Position numbers and translations under genes: made by a program. Below, in pieces: positions 16,283 through 23,767 of a DNA stretch of 64,000 bases. Source of the DNA: Actinoplanes xinjiangensis (GTDB lineage Bacteria > Actinomycetota > Actinomycetes > Mycobacteriales > Micromonosporaceae); the NCBI RefSeq assembly GCF_003148685.1, contig NZ_QGGR01000001.1, positions 558,001 to 622,000 of the forward strand, in the 5' to 3' direction. The notes under the pieces were generated by a model. The model saw nothing but the letters and a program-made list of their open reading frames with translations, was not told the DNA's origin and made no database searches. Each line of letters begins with the position of its first letter. The first letter of the stretch is position 1.

Positions 16283-17287
16283 ATGGCACAAGCTCATCAC
16301 CCCGGTCCCCCGCACAGCGCTCTCCCCGACCACGGTCAGCAGGAAGGCGAATACAGCAGCCACGGCCACAGCGATCACGGACACGCCGAACAGGGCCACG
16401 GCCACGGCGATCACCACCAAGGACACGGCGGGCACGAGCACAGAGACCATGGGCACGGCGGTGGGCACGGGCACAGCGAAGGCCTTCAGGAGATGCTCGA
16501 TCTGGACGCCGAGGTGGCCGCCACCCAGTTGGCCGAGCTGACCAGCCGGGCCGCCGAGCTGGCCGGCGATCACCCGGTCCGCGACATCCTGGACATCGGG
16601 GCGGGCACCGGAACCGGCACGTTCGCCCTGCTCCGCCGCTTCCCGGAGGCGTCCGTCACCGCGATCGACACCTCGGAGGAGATGCTGGAGCACCTCCGGG
16701 ACAGCGCCACCCGTCTCGACCTCGCCGACCGGATCCGGCCGCTGCGTGCCGACCTCGACGAGGGCTGGCCCGGCACCGGTCCGGCCGACCTGGTCTGGGC
16801 CTCGTCGTCGATGCACCACATGGCCGACCCGGATCGGGTGCTCCGCGACATCCACGCCACCTTGCGCCCGGGCGGCCTGCTCACCGTGATCGAGATGGAG
16901 CGGATGCCCCTTTTCCTGCCCGACGATCTGGGCTTCGGCCGTCCCGGCACGGAGGCCCGCTGTCACGTCCTGCTGGACGAGGCCCGCGCCGAGCATCTGC
17001 CGCACATCGGGTCGGACTGGCCGGCCCGGTTGACCGGCGCCGGTTTCACGATCCTGGAGTCCCGGGTCCTGACCGTGGACATGGCTTCACCGCTTCCGGA
17101 GGCCGCGATCCGCTACGCCTACGCGACCCTGAGCCGCATCCGCTCCGCCCTGGCCGACCGCTTGACGCCCGAGGACGCCTCCACCCTGGACGACCTGCTT
17201 GCCGACGACGGCCCCCGTGCCCTGCGCACCCGCTCGGACCTCCGGGTCCACAGCACCCGGTCGGCGTGGATCGCCACCCTCCGCTAG
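16283..17287 (+). CDS. SAM-dependent methyltransferase with His-rich N-terminal extension
   Basis: 334 residues from ATG 16283. Residues 1-65 are extraordinarily rich in His and Gly (runs such as HGHGDHHQGHGGHEHRDHGH), about 20 histidines in 50 residues. A class I methyltransferase fold follows: motif I is ILDIGAGTGTGTFALL near residue 105, then an acidic strand end (AIDTSEEML) and a motif-IV-like LVWASSSMHHMADP. The substrate is unknown. The His-rich arm resembles metal-storage or metal-sensing tails of Ni/Zn/Co proteins and may bind metal. It is transcribed divergently from an XRE-cupin regulator across 47 bases containing a palindrome, so the two probably form one regulated module. Confidence 0.85.
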   Translation: MAQAHHPGPPHSALPDHGQQEGEYSSHGHSDHGHAEQGHGHGDHHQGHGGHEHRDHGHGGGHGHSEGLQEMLDLDAEVAATQLAELTSRAAELAGDHPVRDILDIGAGTGTGTFALLRRFPEASVTAIDTSEEMLEHLRDSATRLDLADRIRPLRADLDEGWPGTGPADLVWASSSMHHMADPDRVLRDIHATLRPGGLLTVIEMERMPLFLPDDLGFGRPGTEARCHVLLDEARAEHLPHIGSDWPARLTGAGFTILESRVLTVDMASPLPEAAIRYAYATLSRIRSALADRLTPEDASTLDDLLADDGPRALRTRSDLRVHSTRSAWIATLR

Positions 17288-17326
17288 ATCACAGCCGGTC
17301 GGCCTGGATCGCCATCCGCCGCCAGA
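17258..17326. repeat. Partial tandem duplication of the methyltransferase 3' end
   Basis: CGGTCGGCGTGGATCGCCA at 17258 recurs with one change at 17296, a 38-bp period spanning the stop codon. The second copy would encode the same RSAWIA-type peptide but lies beyond the stop. The rest of the 118-base convergent gap holds no gene; GC-rich dyads may serve as a terminator. Confidence 0.7.
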
Positions 17327-17405
17327 TCGTGCACGGCCGGCTCCCGGCGCCCGCGCGACCTGCGGGACAGCACCGGAAACCGGCCGTGTGCGTTTCGGGG
17401 AACGG

Positions 17406-19667
17406 TCAGGCGGTCGCCGTCTCGGCGGCTCGTTCCTCGACGAGGATCTTGATGCGGTCGGCCTGGACGCGGCTCTTGATCCCGGTCACCGCCTGCACCT
17501 TGTAGCGGCTCAGCCGGCCGGTGCTGCGCAGGTGTTCGAAGAGTTCGGCGCCGTGCATCTCGAGCAGGTCCTCGTCGCTGGCGGGGCGGATGCTCTGCGG
17601 GCGGGGCAGCAGTTCGGCCCAGGGCTGGCCGCTTCCGGGGGCGAGCATGCCGCTGAGCGCGAGCACGTAGTCGCCGACGAACCGGCGGATGGTGGCCTCG
17701 TCGAGACGGGGCGCGCTGGGGGCGAGCAGGTCGGCGAGTTCCTCCGGGTCGAGGGGCTGGCCGTCGCCGAGTTCCTCTTCGAGGGCGGCGCGCAGGTCGA
17801 GGAGGGCATTGTGCCAGGCCTCGGAGCCTTCGGGGGCGAGTGCCGGGGCGGGCAGGAAGTCCCGCCACGGGTAGGCCGACTCGACGTGCTCGCCGTCCAG
17901 TTCGCTGATGTACTCGTTGATGAACGTGCGGACCACGCCCTCACCGAGTTCCTGGACGCGCGGGGCGAGCTTGCGGGCCAGTTCGGTGCGCCGCATGTAG
18001 TTCATCTCGGGCAGGTCCTCGGCGGTGATCTCCTCGGCGACCATCTTGCTGAGACGGTCGACGGCGAGCCGCCACCAGGGCGATCCGGCGATGCTGACGG
18101 CCGGGCGCGCCCCGGTCGGGGTGGCCGCCCAGGCGGGGGTGGCGGCCGGCGCCGGCGAGCCGGGCACGGGTGCGCCGTCGCGGCCGACTCCACGCTGGAC
18201 GGGGATCGGCAGCACCCCGGCCCCGGCGGCGACCGCACGCTCGACCACGGTGGCCCGGCCCGTGACAATCGGGTCACCGGCACCGGCGGGCGAGGTCGGC
18301 TCAGCACGCCCACCCGAGGCCCGCCCATCCGAGGCCCGCCCATCCGAGGCCCGCTCAGCCGAGACACGCTCGTCCAAGGCCCGCTCAGCCGAGACACGCT
18401 CGTCCAAGACACGCTCACCCGAGACACGCTCGTCCAAGACACGCTCACCCGAAGCACGCTCGTCGGAGGCACGCCCACCCGAGGCCCGCTCATCCGAGGG
18501 GAAGGCGGGAACGGAAGCGGACCGGATGACGTGCAAGGTGTCGGTAGTGGTCCCGAGGTCGGCGGCCCCGATGCCGTTCGGGCTCACCACGGCATCCCGA
18601 GCCGCGGTTTCACGCTGCGACGCCGACCCGTTGACTCCCACCATTTCGCCGGACCCGTCGGCCATCACCGGAGCGGGCGGGACGAACTGGACCGGTTCCA
18701 CGAACTGGACGGCCTGCCCGGACTGCGGCGCCGAGGAGGCACCCGCCGGGGTCACCGCGGCCACGGTTTCCAGCGACGGCACCGGCTCCGGGATTCCGGC
18801 GAGGACGGTGGTGGCCGGCGTCTCCACGGGCGCGGCCACCGGGGTCCGGACCGGAACGCTGATCCGCACCGCACCCGGAACGAGCAGGTCCATCACCCGC
18901 TGGATGCGGGCGAGCTGTTCGATGACCTCGTCGACGACGGGTTCCCCGGCGGTGCGCGCGTCCTTGAGGAGCCGGTTGCGCCACCACGGCTTGGGGAACC
19001 GCCCGGCGCTGACCCGGTGGTAGTTGACGACCATCCGGCGCACCTGGCGTTCGGCCGCCATCCGTACCAGATCGGGGTCGTCGTCGGGGATGAGCCATCC
19101 CCAGCGCTCCGCGAGGCGGCGCGGGCTGTAGGCGAAGCGACCGCGCCGCACCCGCTGCCCGGCGGCGGTGAGCGCCGCCCACCACATCAGGAAGATCATG
19201 CAGGGTACGGCCAGCCGCAGCAGTTTCTCGGTGAAGGTGACCGCGTTGCTGGCCACGATGACACCGGAGAGTCCCGCGATGAGGGCCGCGATCCACAGCA
19301 TCGGCCCGGGGTGACCGGGCGTGACGATGGTGCCGTCGGCGGCATAGGTGGAGGTGCGCCGGTACTGCTCGGCGGCGAGGGACGTGGCGGTGAGGAAGCA
19401 GATCTCGAAGACCGCGAACACCAGCACCGCGAAGATCGGCGGCAGCCGGAGCTGGTCGATGGCGATGACCCACATGCCTTCGGCGTTGAGCAGCAGCGCC
19501 AGGTTCATGCTGAAGGCCAGGGCGATCGGCCGTAGTGGCTTCCTGGATCGTTTGGCCCAGATCGCGAAGCCGATCAGCAGCACGATGCCGAGGACACCGC
19601 CGGCCAGCAGGACGAGGGCGGCGTAGTCGCCCCAGAAGCCGGCGACCATGTCGTTGAACTGCTTCAC
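17406..19667 (-). CDS. Large membrane protein with pentapeptide repeats and helical C-terminal domain
   Basis: 753 residues. The N-terminal 190 residues hold about five to six membrane segments, beginning DYAALVLLAGGVLGIVLLIG, with a pattern like the Spd/DUF2637-type membrane proteins of actinomycete mobile elements (tentative). A basic region follows (RQVRRMVVNYHRVSAGRF), then a long Pro/Ala/Val-rich linker. Residues about 389-454 are thirteen pentapeptides of type (D/G)ERVS. The C-terminal 220 residues are helical and end in a helix-turn-helix-like block (GRLSRYKVQAVTGIKSRVQA). It overlaps the upstream ribbon-helix-helix gene by four bases. Conjugal spread, partition or cell-division-associated roles are possible; none is shown. 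Confidence 0.75.
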   Translation of the reverse strand: MKQFNDMVAGFWGDYAALVLLAGGVLGIVLLIGFAIWAKRSRKPLRPIALAFSMNLALLLNAEGMWVIAIDQLRLPPIFAVLVFAVFEICFLTATSLAAEQYRRTSTYAADGTIVTPGHPGPMLWIAALIAGLSGVIVASNAVTFTEKLLRLAVPCMIFLMWWAALTAAGQRVRRGRFAYSPRRLAERWGWLIPDDDPDLVRMAAERQVRRMVVNYHRVSAGRFPKPWWRNRLLKDARTAGEPVVDEVIEQLARIQRVMDLLVPGAVRISVPVRTPVAAPVETPATTVLAGIPEPVPSLETVAAVTPAGASSAPQSGQAVQFVEPVQFVPPAPVMADGSGEMVGVNGSASQRETAARDAVVSPNGIGAADLGTTTDTLHVIRSASVPAFPSDERASGGRASDERASGERVLDERVSGERVLDERVSAERALDERVSAERASDGRASDGRASGGRAEPTSPAGAGDPIVTGRATVVERAVAAGAGVLPIPVQRGVGRDGAPVPGSPAPAATPAWAATPTGARPAVSIAGSPWWRLAVDRLSKMVAEEITAEDLPEMNYMRRTELARKLAPRVQELGEGVVRTFINEYISELDGEHVESAYPWRDFLPAPALAPEGSEAWHNALLDLRAALEEELGDGQPLDPEELADLLAPSAPRLDEATIRRFVGDYVLALSGMLAPGSGQPWAELLPRPQSIRPASDEDLLEMHGAELFEHLRSTGRLSRYKVQAVTGIKSRVQADRIKILVEERAAETATA
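18304..18500. repeat. 15-bp in-frame minisatellite, about 13 units
   Basis: Units of the form CCCGCTCATCCGAGG and ACACGCTCGTCCAAG alternate without frame break inside the membrane-protein gene and encode pentapeptides such as DERVS and GERVL. Near-identity of several neighbouring pairs indicates recent slippage. Confidence 0.85.
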
Positions 19668-20080
19668 GAGGTGATGCCTTTCACAGCCGGTAGGTGTTCG
19701 TCGAGCGCCGCGGCGATCAGTGCGGAGCGATTGCCGGTAGTGTGCCGTGCCGCCAGTTCGTCGATGACGGCGAGGTTGGCCGGGTGCGGCCGGATGGACA
19801 CCTGCACCCGGTCCTCGCGGTGCCGGCGCCGGCCGGAGCGCTGGCTGAGGAAGATGCCGTCGGTCTCACCGTCGGGTTCGGCGCCACCGACGACCTCGGC
19901 GAGCCGGGTGTGGGTGGCGTTGAGCGCATCGAACACCAGCTGGGTGTGGGACCGGCCGGTGGCCGCGGCGCGTTCGCGCAGCCGGGAGCGCACACCGACG
20001 GGCAGGTAGACGACCACGCTGCCGCCGGCGCGAACGGCCCCGTTCCCGCCGTCGGTGATCGTGTGTGTACTCCCTGGCAC
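19664..20080 (-). CDS. Ribbon-helix-helix-like protein with two repeats
   Basis: 138 residues from GTG 20080. Two RHH-like segments are visible: VVVYLPVGVRSRLRERAAAT with a following helix (residues 22-65), and VQVSIRPHPANLAVIDELAA with a following helix (about 90-130). Each has the short strand and two helices of CopG/ParD-type DNA-binding proteins. A tandem arrangement would let a monomer form the DNA-binding dimer. It overlaps the membrane-protein gene downstream by four bases. An overlapping set of CTATC/GATAG sites lies 89 bases upstream and is a candidate operator. RHH proteins of this kind are typical of plasmid partition, transfer control and antitoxins. Confidence 0.75.
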   Translation of the reverse strand: MPGSTHTITDGGNGAVRAGGSVVVYLPVGVRSRLRERAAATGRSHTQLVFDALNATHTRLAEVVGGAEPDGETDGIFLSQRSGRRRHREDRVQVSIRPHPANLAVIDELAARHTTGNRSALIAAALDEHLPAVKGITS

Positions 20081-20168
20081 GGCCGGCCCTCCCCGTATCG
20101 ATCGGTGTCGGCGGGCTTTCTACCACGTCCGCGTTACGGACCCGAAGTGCCACGCGCGGGAGTGGAGG

Positions 20169-20187
20169 CTATCGGATAGTGCTATCC
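20169..20187. promoter_or_regulatory. Overlapping inverted repeats CTATC/GATAG, candidate operator
   Basis: CTATC, one base, GATAG, two bases, CTATCC: two overlapping dyads (5+1+5 and 6+2+6) in the 215-base divergent gap between the ribbon-helix-helix gene and the coiled-coil gene. Short alternating half-sites are typical of RHH operators. The rest of the gap shows no gene. Confidence 0.55.
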
Positions 20188-20295
20188 CTCTGCGATGTGG
20201 TGGTCGTCCCGTGCTCCGGGCCCGGGTGGCGAAGATCCATTCGTCCACCTACGGTCGAATCGATGGGGATCGTGCACGGGGAGGGGTAACAGGCG

Positions 20296-20901
20296 ATGGT
20301 CTGGACATGGGCCGCCATCGCGGCCGCGGCCGTCGTAGCCGTTCTGACGAGCGTCGCGGCGGTGGCCGTCTGGCAGCGGCCGCGGAAGGCGGCCGGCCCG
20401 GGTGAGGTCGAGCAGTTACTGGCCGACGCCGAAGCGGTGCGGGCCGCCGCGGAGCGGGCCGCCGAGGCCGCCGAGGAGGCGCGCCGGGAGGCGGAGCGGG
20501 CGGCCGGGGCACGGGACCGGGCGGAGGACCGCTACCTGGAGGCGCGCTGGGAGGCCCGGGTGGCGACGGCGGACGAGGCGCATCTGCTGGTGCAGCGTGC
20601 GGCGCTGGCCGCCTACCGGCGCGGGGAGCTGTCGGTGGAGCAGCTCAACGGCATCTGGCATCACGCCGGCCCGCCGGCGGAGCAGCTCGACGACGGGCGG
20701 GTCCGGGATGCCCGCCGCGCCTACGAGGAGGCGGTGGCCGACACCGTGCAGTCGCGGGAGCAGGTGCACGTGGCGTCGGTGGCGGCCGAGGTGCTGGTCG
20801 AGGAGGCGCACAACGCCGAGGTGGACGTGCTGGAGGCGTGGGAGGCGCGGGAGGCCGCCCGCCCCACGCTGGACAAGCTGTTCCAGGAGGAGAACGCGTG
20901 A
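20296..20901 (+). CDS. Single-span membrane protein with long coiled coil
   Basis: 201 residues from ATG 20296, with GGGGAGGGG 10-18 bases upstream. One N-terminal membrane segment (residues 5-26, TWAAIAAAAVVAVLTSVAAV) is followed by Ala/Glu/Arg heptads from about 35 to 105 and again from 140 to 190, interrupted by a helical segment containing ELSVEQLNGIWHHAGPP. There is no catalytic motif. This architecture suits a membrane-tethered scaffold or cell-division-associated protein; the exact role is unknown. It is divergent from the ribbon-helix-helix/membrane pair and may share its regulation. Confidence 0.75.
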   Translation: MVWTWAAIAAAAVVAVLTSVAAVAVWQRPRKAAGPGEVEQLLADAEAVRAAAERAAEAAEEARREAERAAGARDRAEDRYLEARWEARVATADEAHLLVQRAALAAYRRGELSVEQLNGIWHHAGPPAEQLDDGRVRDARRAYEEAVADTVQSREQVHVASVAAEVLVEEAHNAEVDVLEAWEAREAARPTLDKLFQEENA

Positions 20902-20946
20902 CCGGCGGGGCGCCGCCGTCCGCCCCGCGCCACGGTCGCCCGGGGT

Positions 20947-21513
20947 TCAGAGGATCCAGCGGATGACCGTGACCACTCCGATCACGGTGAAGCCCAGGAG
21001 GATCAGAATCATGATCGCGCCGACGACGGCGTCACCGCGCGGCGACGGCGAGTCGGGTGGCGGCGGCTTCGGGCGGGGTGCCGGCGGCGGCACGTAGGCG
21101 GCGATGCCCGCGATGGGGGCGGCGCCGGAGCGGGCCGTCGTGCGGGGCGACCCGGCGGCCGCCGTCGAGCGGGCCTTCGCGGTCAGGGCGGCGAGCCGGG
21201 CGCCGGCGAGCGGACCCAGACCGGGCGGTGTCTCGCCCCGCAGGACGAGGGCCCGCAACTGGTCGGCCGCGGAGCAGTAGTACGCCTTGGCGAACGCGGT
21301 GAGCTCAGCTTCGCTGACGTCCTCGGTGAGGTATCCCCAGCGGCCGGCTCCGGCATGGTTTCCGGTGCGGCGGTGGACGGCGGCGAGCCGGGCGCGCAGC
21401 CCGAGATCGTACGGGTCCTGGGCGATCAGGCTGTTGAGCCGTTGGGTGGCGAGGTGGGTGTGACCGCGATCGAGATCGGCGTCCACTCTGGCCAGGACTT
21501 CGGGCTTCGCCAT
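20947..21513 (-). CDS. DUF6584-like protein with C-terminal membrane anchor
   Basis: 188 residues. The N-terminal 110 residues are a helical, TPR-like unit (LARVDADLDRGHTHLATQRL, then YDLGLRARLAAVHRRTGNHA) matching actinobacterial DUF6584 proteins. A Pro-rich linker (APRPKPPPPDSPSPRG) leads to one C-terminal membrane segment (AIMILILLGFTVIGVVTVI), so the helical part should face the cytosol. The function is unknown. It is convergent with the coiled-coil gene. Confidence 0.8.
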   Translation of the reverse strand: MAKPEVLARVDADLDRGHTHLATQRLNSLIAQDPYDLGLRARLAAVHRRTGNHAGAGRWGYLTEDVSEAELTAFAKAYYCSAADQLRALVLRGETPPGLGPLAGARLAALTAKARSTAAAGSPRTTARSGAAPIAGIAAYVPPPAPRPKPPPPDSPSPRGDAVVGAIMILILLGFTVIGVVTVIRWIL

Positions 21514-21554
21514 GACGTCGATTGTGGTGGATCGGCGCCACCCGGCGGAAGCCG

Positions 21555-21587
21555 CGACGGCCCGGCTGCCAGGCAGCCGGGCCGTCG
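21555..21587 (-). terminator. Intrinsic-type hairpin after the triple-repeat gene
   Basis: 15-bp stem (GACGGCCCGGCTGC core) with a three-base loop, 20 bases past the stop at 21607 in the minus direction. No T-run follows, as is usual in GC-rich actinomycetes. Confidence 0.75.
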
Positions 21588-21606
21588 TCGGATCAGGCGG
21601 GATGAA

Positions 21607-22803
21607 TCACTGGTTCAGCGAGCAGGGCGCCAGGCCTTCGGCGTTCAGGTTCGGCTTGGCGGCGTTGCGGCCGATCGCCGTCTCCATCCGGTTGATGGCG
21701 GCGAACCGCTTGTCCTCCAGCGGGCCGAGGATCGCGTTCTGGATGAAGTTGGCACCACCCTGGCCGACCGAGTTCTTGATCCGGGCGTTCGCCTCGTTGA
21801 TCTGGGTCTGCAGCAGCGCCAGGTTCCGGTCGATCTCGGCCTGGGCCTGCGCCGGGACCACCACGTTGATGACGACGTTCGGGCAGTTCACGGTCGCGGT
21901 GCCGTCGTTGACGCCGGCGTTGCCACCGTTGTTGCCGTTGCCACCGTTGTTGCCGTTGTTCACCGGAGCGGCCGGGGTCTCCGCGGCACCGCCACCACCA
22001 GCGGCGTTGAGCGAGCAGGTCGACAGGCCCTCGGCGTTCAGGTTCGGCTTGGCGGCGTTACGGCCGATCGCCGTCTCCATCCGGTTGATGGTCGCGAAGC
22101 GCTTGTCCTTCAGCGGGCCGAGGATCGCGTTCTGGACGAAGTTGGCGCCACCCTGGCCGACCGTGTTCTTGATCCGGGTGTTCGCCTCGTTGATCTGGGT
22201 CTGCAGCAGCGCCAGGTTCCGGTCGATCTCGGCCTGGGCCTGCGCCGGGACCACCACGTTGATGACGACGTTCGGGCAGTTGACCGTGCCGACGTTCGCG
22301 ACCGCGGCGGCACCGGCCGAGACGGCGGCGGCGGGTACGTTGGCCGGCTCCGGCGAGGCGTTGCCGCCGCCGCCCGCGTTCAGCGAGCAGCCCGACAGGC
22401 CCTCGGCGTTCAGGTTCGGCTTCGCCAGCGTCCGGCCGATCGCCGTCTCCATCCGGTTGATGGTGGCGAAGCGCTTGTCCTTCAGCGGGCCGAGGATCGC
22501 GTTCTGGACGAAGTTGGCGCCGCCCTGCCCCTGGCTGGTGCGGATCCGGTTGTTCGCCTCCTGGATCTGCGTGTTCAGGAGCTGCAGGTTGCGGGAGATC
22601 TCCGCCTGTGCCTGGGCCGGTACGGCGCCCAGCTTGTCCGCGACCGTCGGGCAGTTCACCGTCGGTACGGCACTGTCGGCGGCCGCCGCCACACCCAGAC
22701 CGACACCGACCAGGGCCACCGCGACACCCGCCACACCGGCCACACGCCAGCGTCGGATGTTGGATCCCCCGGCGTTGCTCCGGTAGCTCTGGTACCGCTT
22801 CAT
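21607..22803 (-). CDS. Secreted protein with three ~95-residue helical repeats
   Basis: 398 residues from ATG 22803, with AGAGGAAGG about eight bases upstream. A basic N-region and hydrophobic core (VAGVAGVAVALVGVGLGVAAAA) form a signal peptide or anchor. Three repeats follow at about 49-140, 173-264 and 304-398. Each starts VNCP, passes through a helix QAQAEIxRNLxLLxTQIxEA and a block GGANFVQNAILGPLKDKRFA, and ends CSLN. The paired cysteines at each end probably bridge. The linkers are Ala/Pro- or Gly/Asn-rich. I know no named family. A cell-surface or extracellular binding role is inferred. A CebR-like operator precedes the gene. Confidence 0.8.
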   Translation of the reverse strand: MKRYQSYRSNAGGSNIRRWRVAGVAGVAVALVGVGLGVAAAADSAVPTVNCPTVADKLGAVPAQAQAEISRNLQLLNTQIQEANNRIRTSQGQGGANFVQNAILGPLKDKRFATINRMETAIGRTLAKPNLNAEGLSGCSLNAGGGGNASPEPANVPAAAVSAGAAAVANVGTVNCPNVVINVVVPAQAQAEIDRNLALLQTQINEANTRIKNTVGQGGANFVQNAILGPLKDKRFATINRMETAIGRNAAKPNLNAEGLSTCSLNAAGGGGAAETPAAPVNNGNNGGNGNNGGNAGVNDGTATVNCPNVVINVVVPAQAQAEIDRNLALLQTQINEANARIKNSVGQGGANFIQNAILGPLEDKRFAAINRMETAIGRNAAKPNLNAEGLAPCSLNQ

Positions 22804-22844
22804 CTGCGTGCCTTCCTCTTGGACCACCTTCTCGCCGGTCCATA

Positions 22845-22858
22845 CGGGAACGCTCCCA
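22845..22858. promoter_or_regulatory. CebR/LacI-type operator-like palindrome
   Basis: CGGGAACGCTCCCA matches the Streptomyces CebR box TGGGAGCGCTCCCA at 12 of 14 positions. It lies 42 bases upstream of the triple-repeat gene, in a suitable place for repression. The AT-rich stretch just upstream (22880-22895) could be the core promoter region. Confidence 0.5.
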
Positions 22859-22926
22859 GGGGCGGATCACCCTTGATCGAAATAAAGAAAAACTTAAGGT
22901 TCAGGGGCTTCCACTTTAAAGGAACC

Positions 22927-23631
22927 TCACCATACGAAGGTCTCCTCGGCACTCACGCTGGTGGCCCGGGCACGCAGGACGCCGTACAGCCGGCCGGTGA
23001 AGCCGGTCTCCGCGGCGACCCACCGCTTGGTGTCCTTGGTGTAGAAGGAGAACTGGCCACCGGGGGCGCTGTTGGAGTAGAAGCGCTCCCAGCCGCCGAC
23101 CTTCTCGGCCTGCGCGCGCAGCATGCCGTAGCGGGCGCCGGCGTAGTCGAGTTCCGCCGAGACGAACTCGTTGTTGGCCTGGGCGCGGATCTTGGTGACG
23201 CCGGTGCCGGCGTCCCGGCAGACGAGGAACTTCTCCCACTTGCCGGGTGTCGCCGCACGGGCCCGCAGGGCGGCGTGGTCGCCGCCGTTCCAGCCGATCT
23301 CCGCGGAGACGTAGCGGTTGTTGGCGGTCGACTTGATGGTGAGATCGCGCCAGCACGGCACGTCGGCCGCTCCGGTGACGGCGGCGACGTCGCGGCGCAT
23401 CCGTTCGAGCACGGCCGAGCCGCCGCCGGGCGGGGTGAGAAGCGCGGTGGAGCCGCCGGGCGAACCGGGAAGCGCGGTCGAGCCGCCGGGCGGGCTGAGA
23501 AGCGGGGCCGAGCCGCCGCCGGACGGGGTGAGAAGCGCGGTGGAACCGGCCGCGACGGCGGGTTCCGCGGGACTGCTGAGAAGAAGGATTCCGACGGGGA
23601 CCGCCGCCAGGCGGCGGACAGCTGATTTCAT
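22927..23631 (-). CDS. Secreted fascin-like beta-trefoil protein
   Basis: 234 residues from ATG 23631. A signal peptide (residues 1-28, ending PAVAAGS) is followed by a 45-residue Gly/Pro/Ser/Leu linker made of four copies of a TALLTPPGGGSA-type unit. The C-terminal 150 residues contain three blocks of the pattern NNRYVSAEIGWNGGDHAALRA, NNEFVSAELDYAGARYGMLRA and TKRWVAAETGFTGRLYGVLRA. This is the signature of fascin/actin-crosslinking-like beta-trefoil repeats, which in secreted bacterial proteins act as carbohydrate-binding modules. No catalytic domain is attached. The pel gene lies upstream on the same strand beyond a strong terminator. Confidence 0.8.
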   Translation of the reverse strand: MKSAVRRLAAVPVGILLLSSPAEPAVAAGSTALLTPSGGGSAPLLSPPGGSTALPGSPGGSTALLTPPGGGSAVLERMRRDVAAVTGAADVPCWRDLTIKSTANNRYVSAEIGWNGGDHAALRARAATPGKWEKFLVCRDAGTGVTKIRAQANNEFVSAELDYAGARYGMLRAQAEKVGGWERFYSNSAPGGQFSFYTKDTKRWVAAETGFTGRLYGVLRARATSVSAEETFVW

Positions 23632-23726
23632 GAGAACCACTCCGCAAATACGGAAATGTCGGGAATAGGCGTCAGCGTAGTCGAGGCCGACTCGCTGGTC
23701 CGGGTGTTCCCGAATCCGTGCGGGAA

Positions 23727-23763
23727 CCGATTCCCGGCCCGTCACCGACGGGCCGGGAATCGG
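23727..23763 (-). terminator. Strong terminator hairpin after pectate lyase gene
   Basis: Perfect 17-bp stem (CCGATTCCCGGCCCGTC) with a three-base loop, beginning five bases after the pel stop. Confidence 0.85.
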
Positions 23764-23767
23764 CGGT

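Noticed and set aside
17199..19535. A 778-codon plus-strand frame opposite the large membrane protein
   Set aside because: No domain, low-complexity composition, and it conflicts with a membrane protein having clear hydrophobic segments and an overlapping partner.
19664..20080. Toxin-antitoxin pair with the ribbon-helix-helix protein as antitoxin
   Set aside because: The co-translated partner is a 753-residue membrane protein, not a small toxin.
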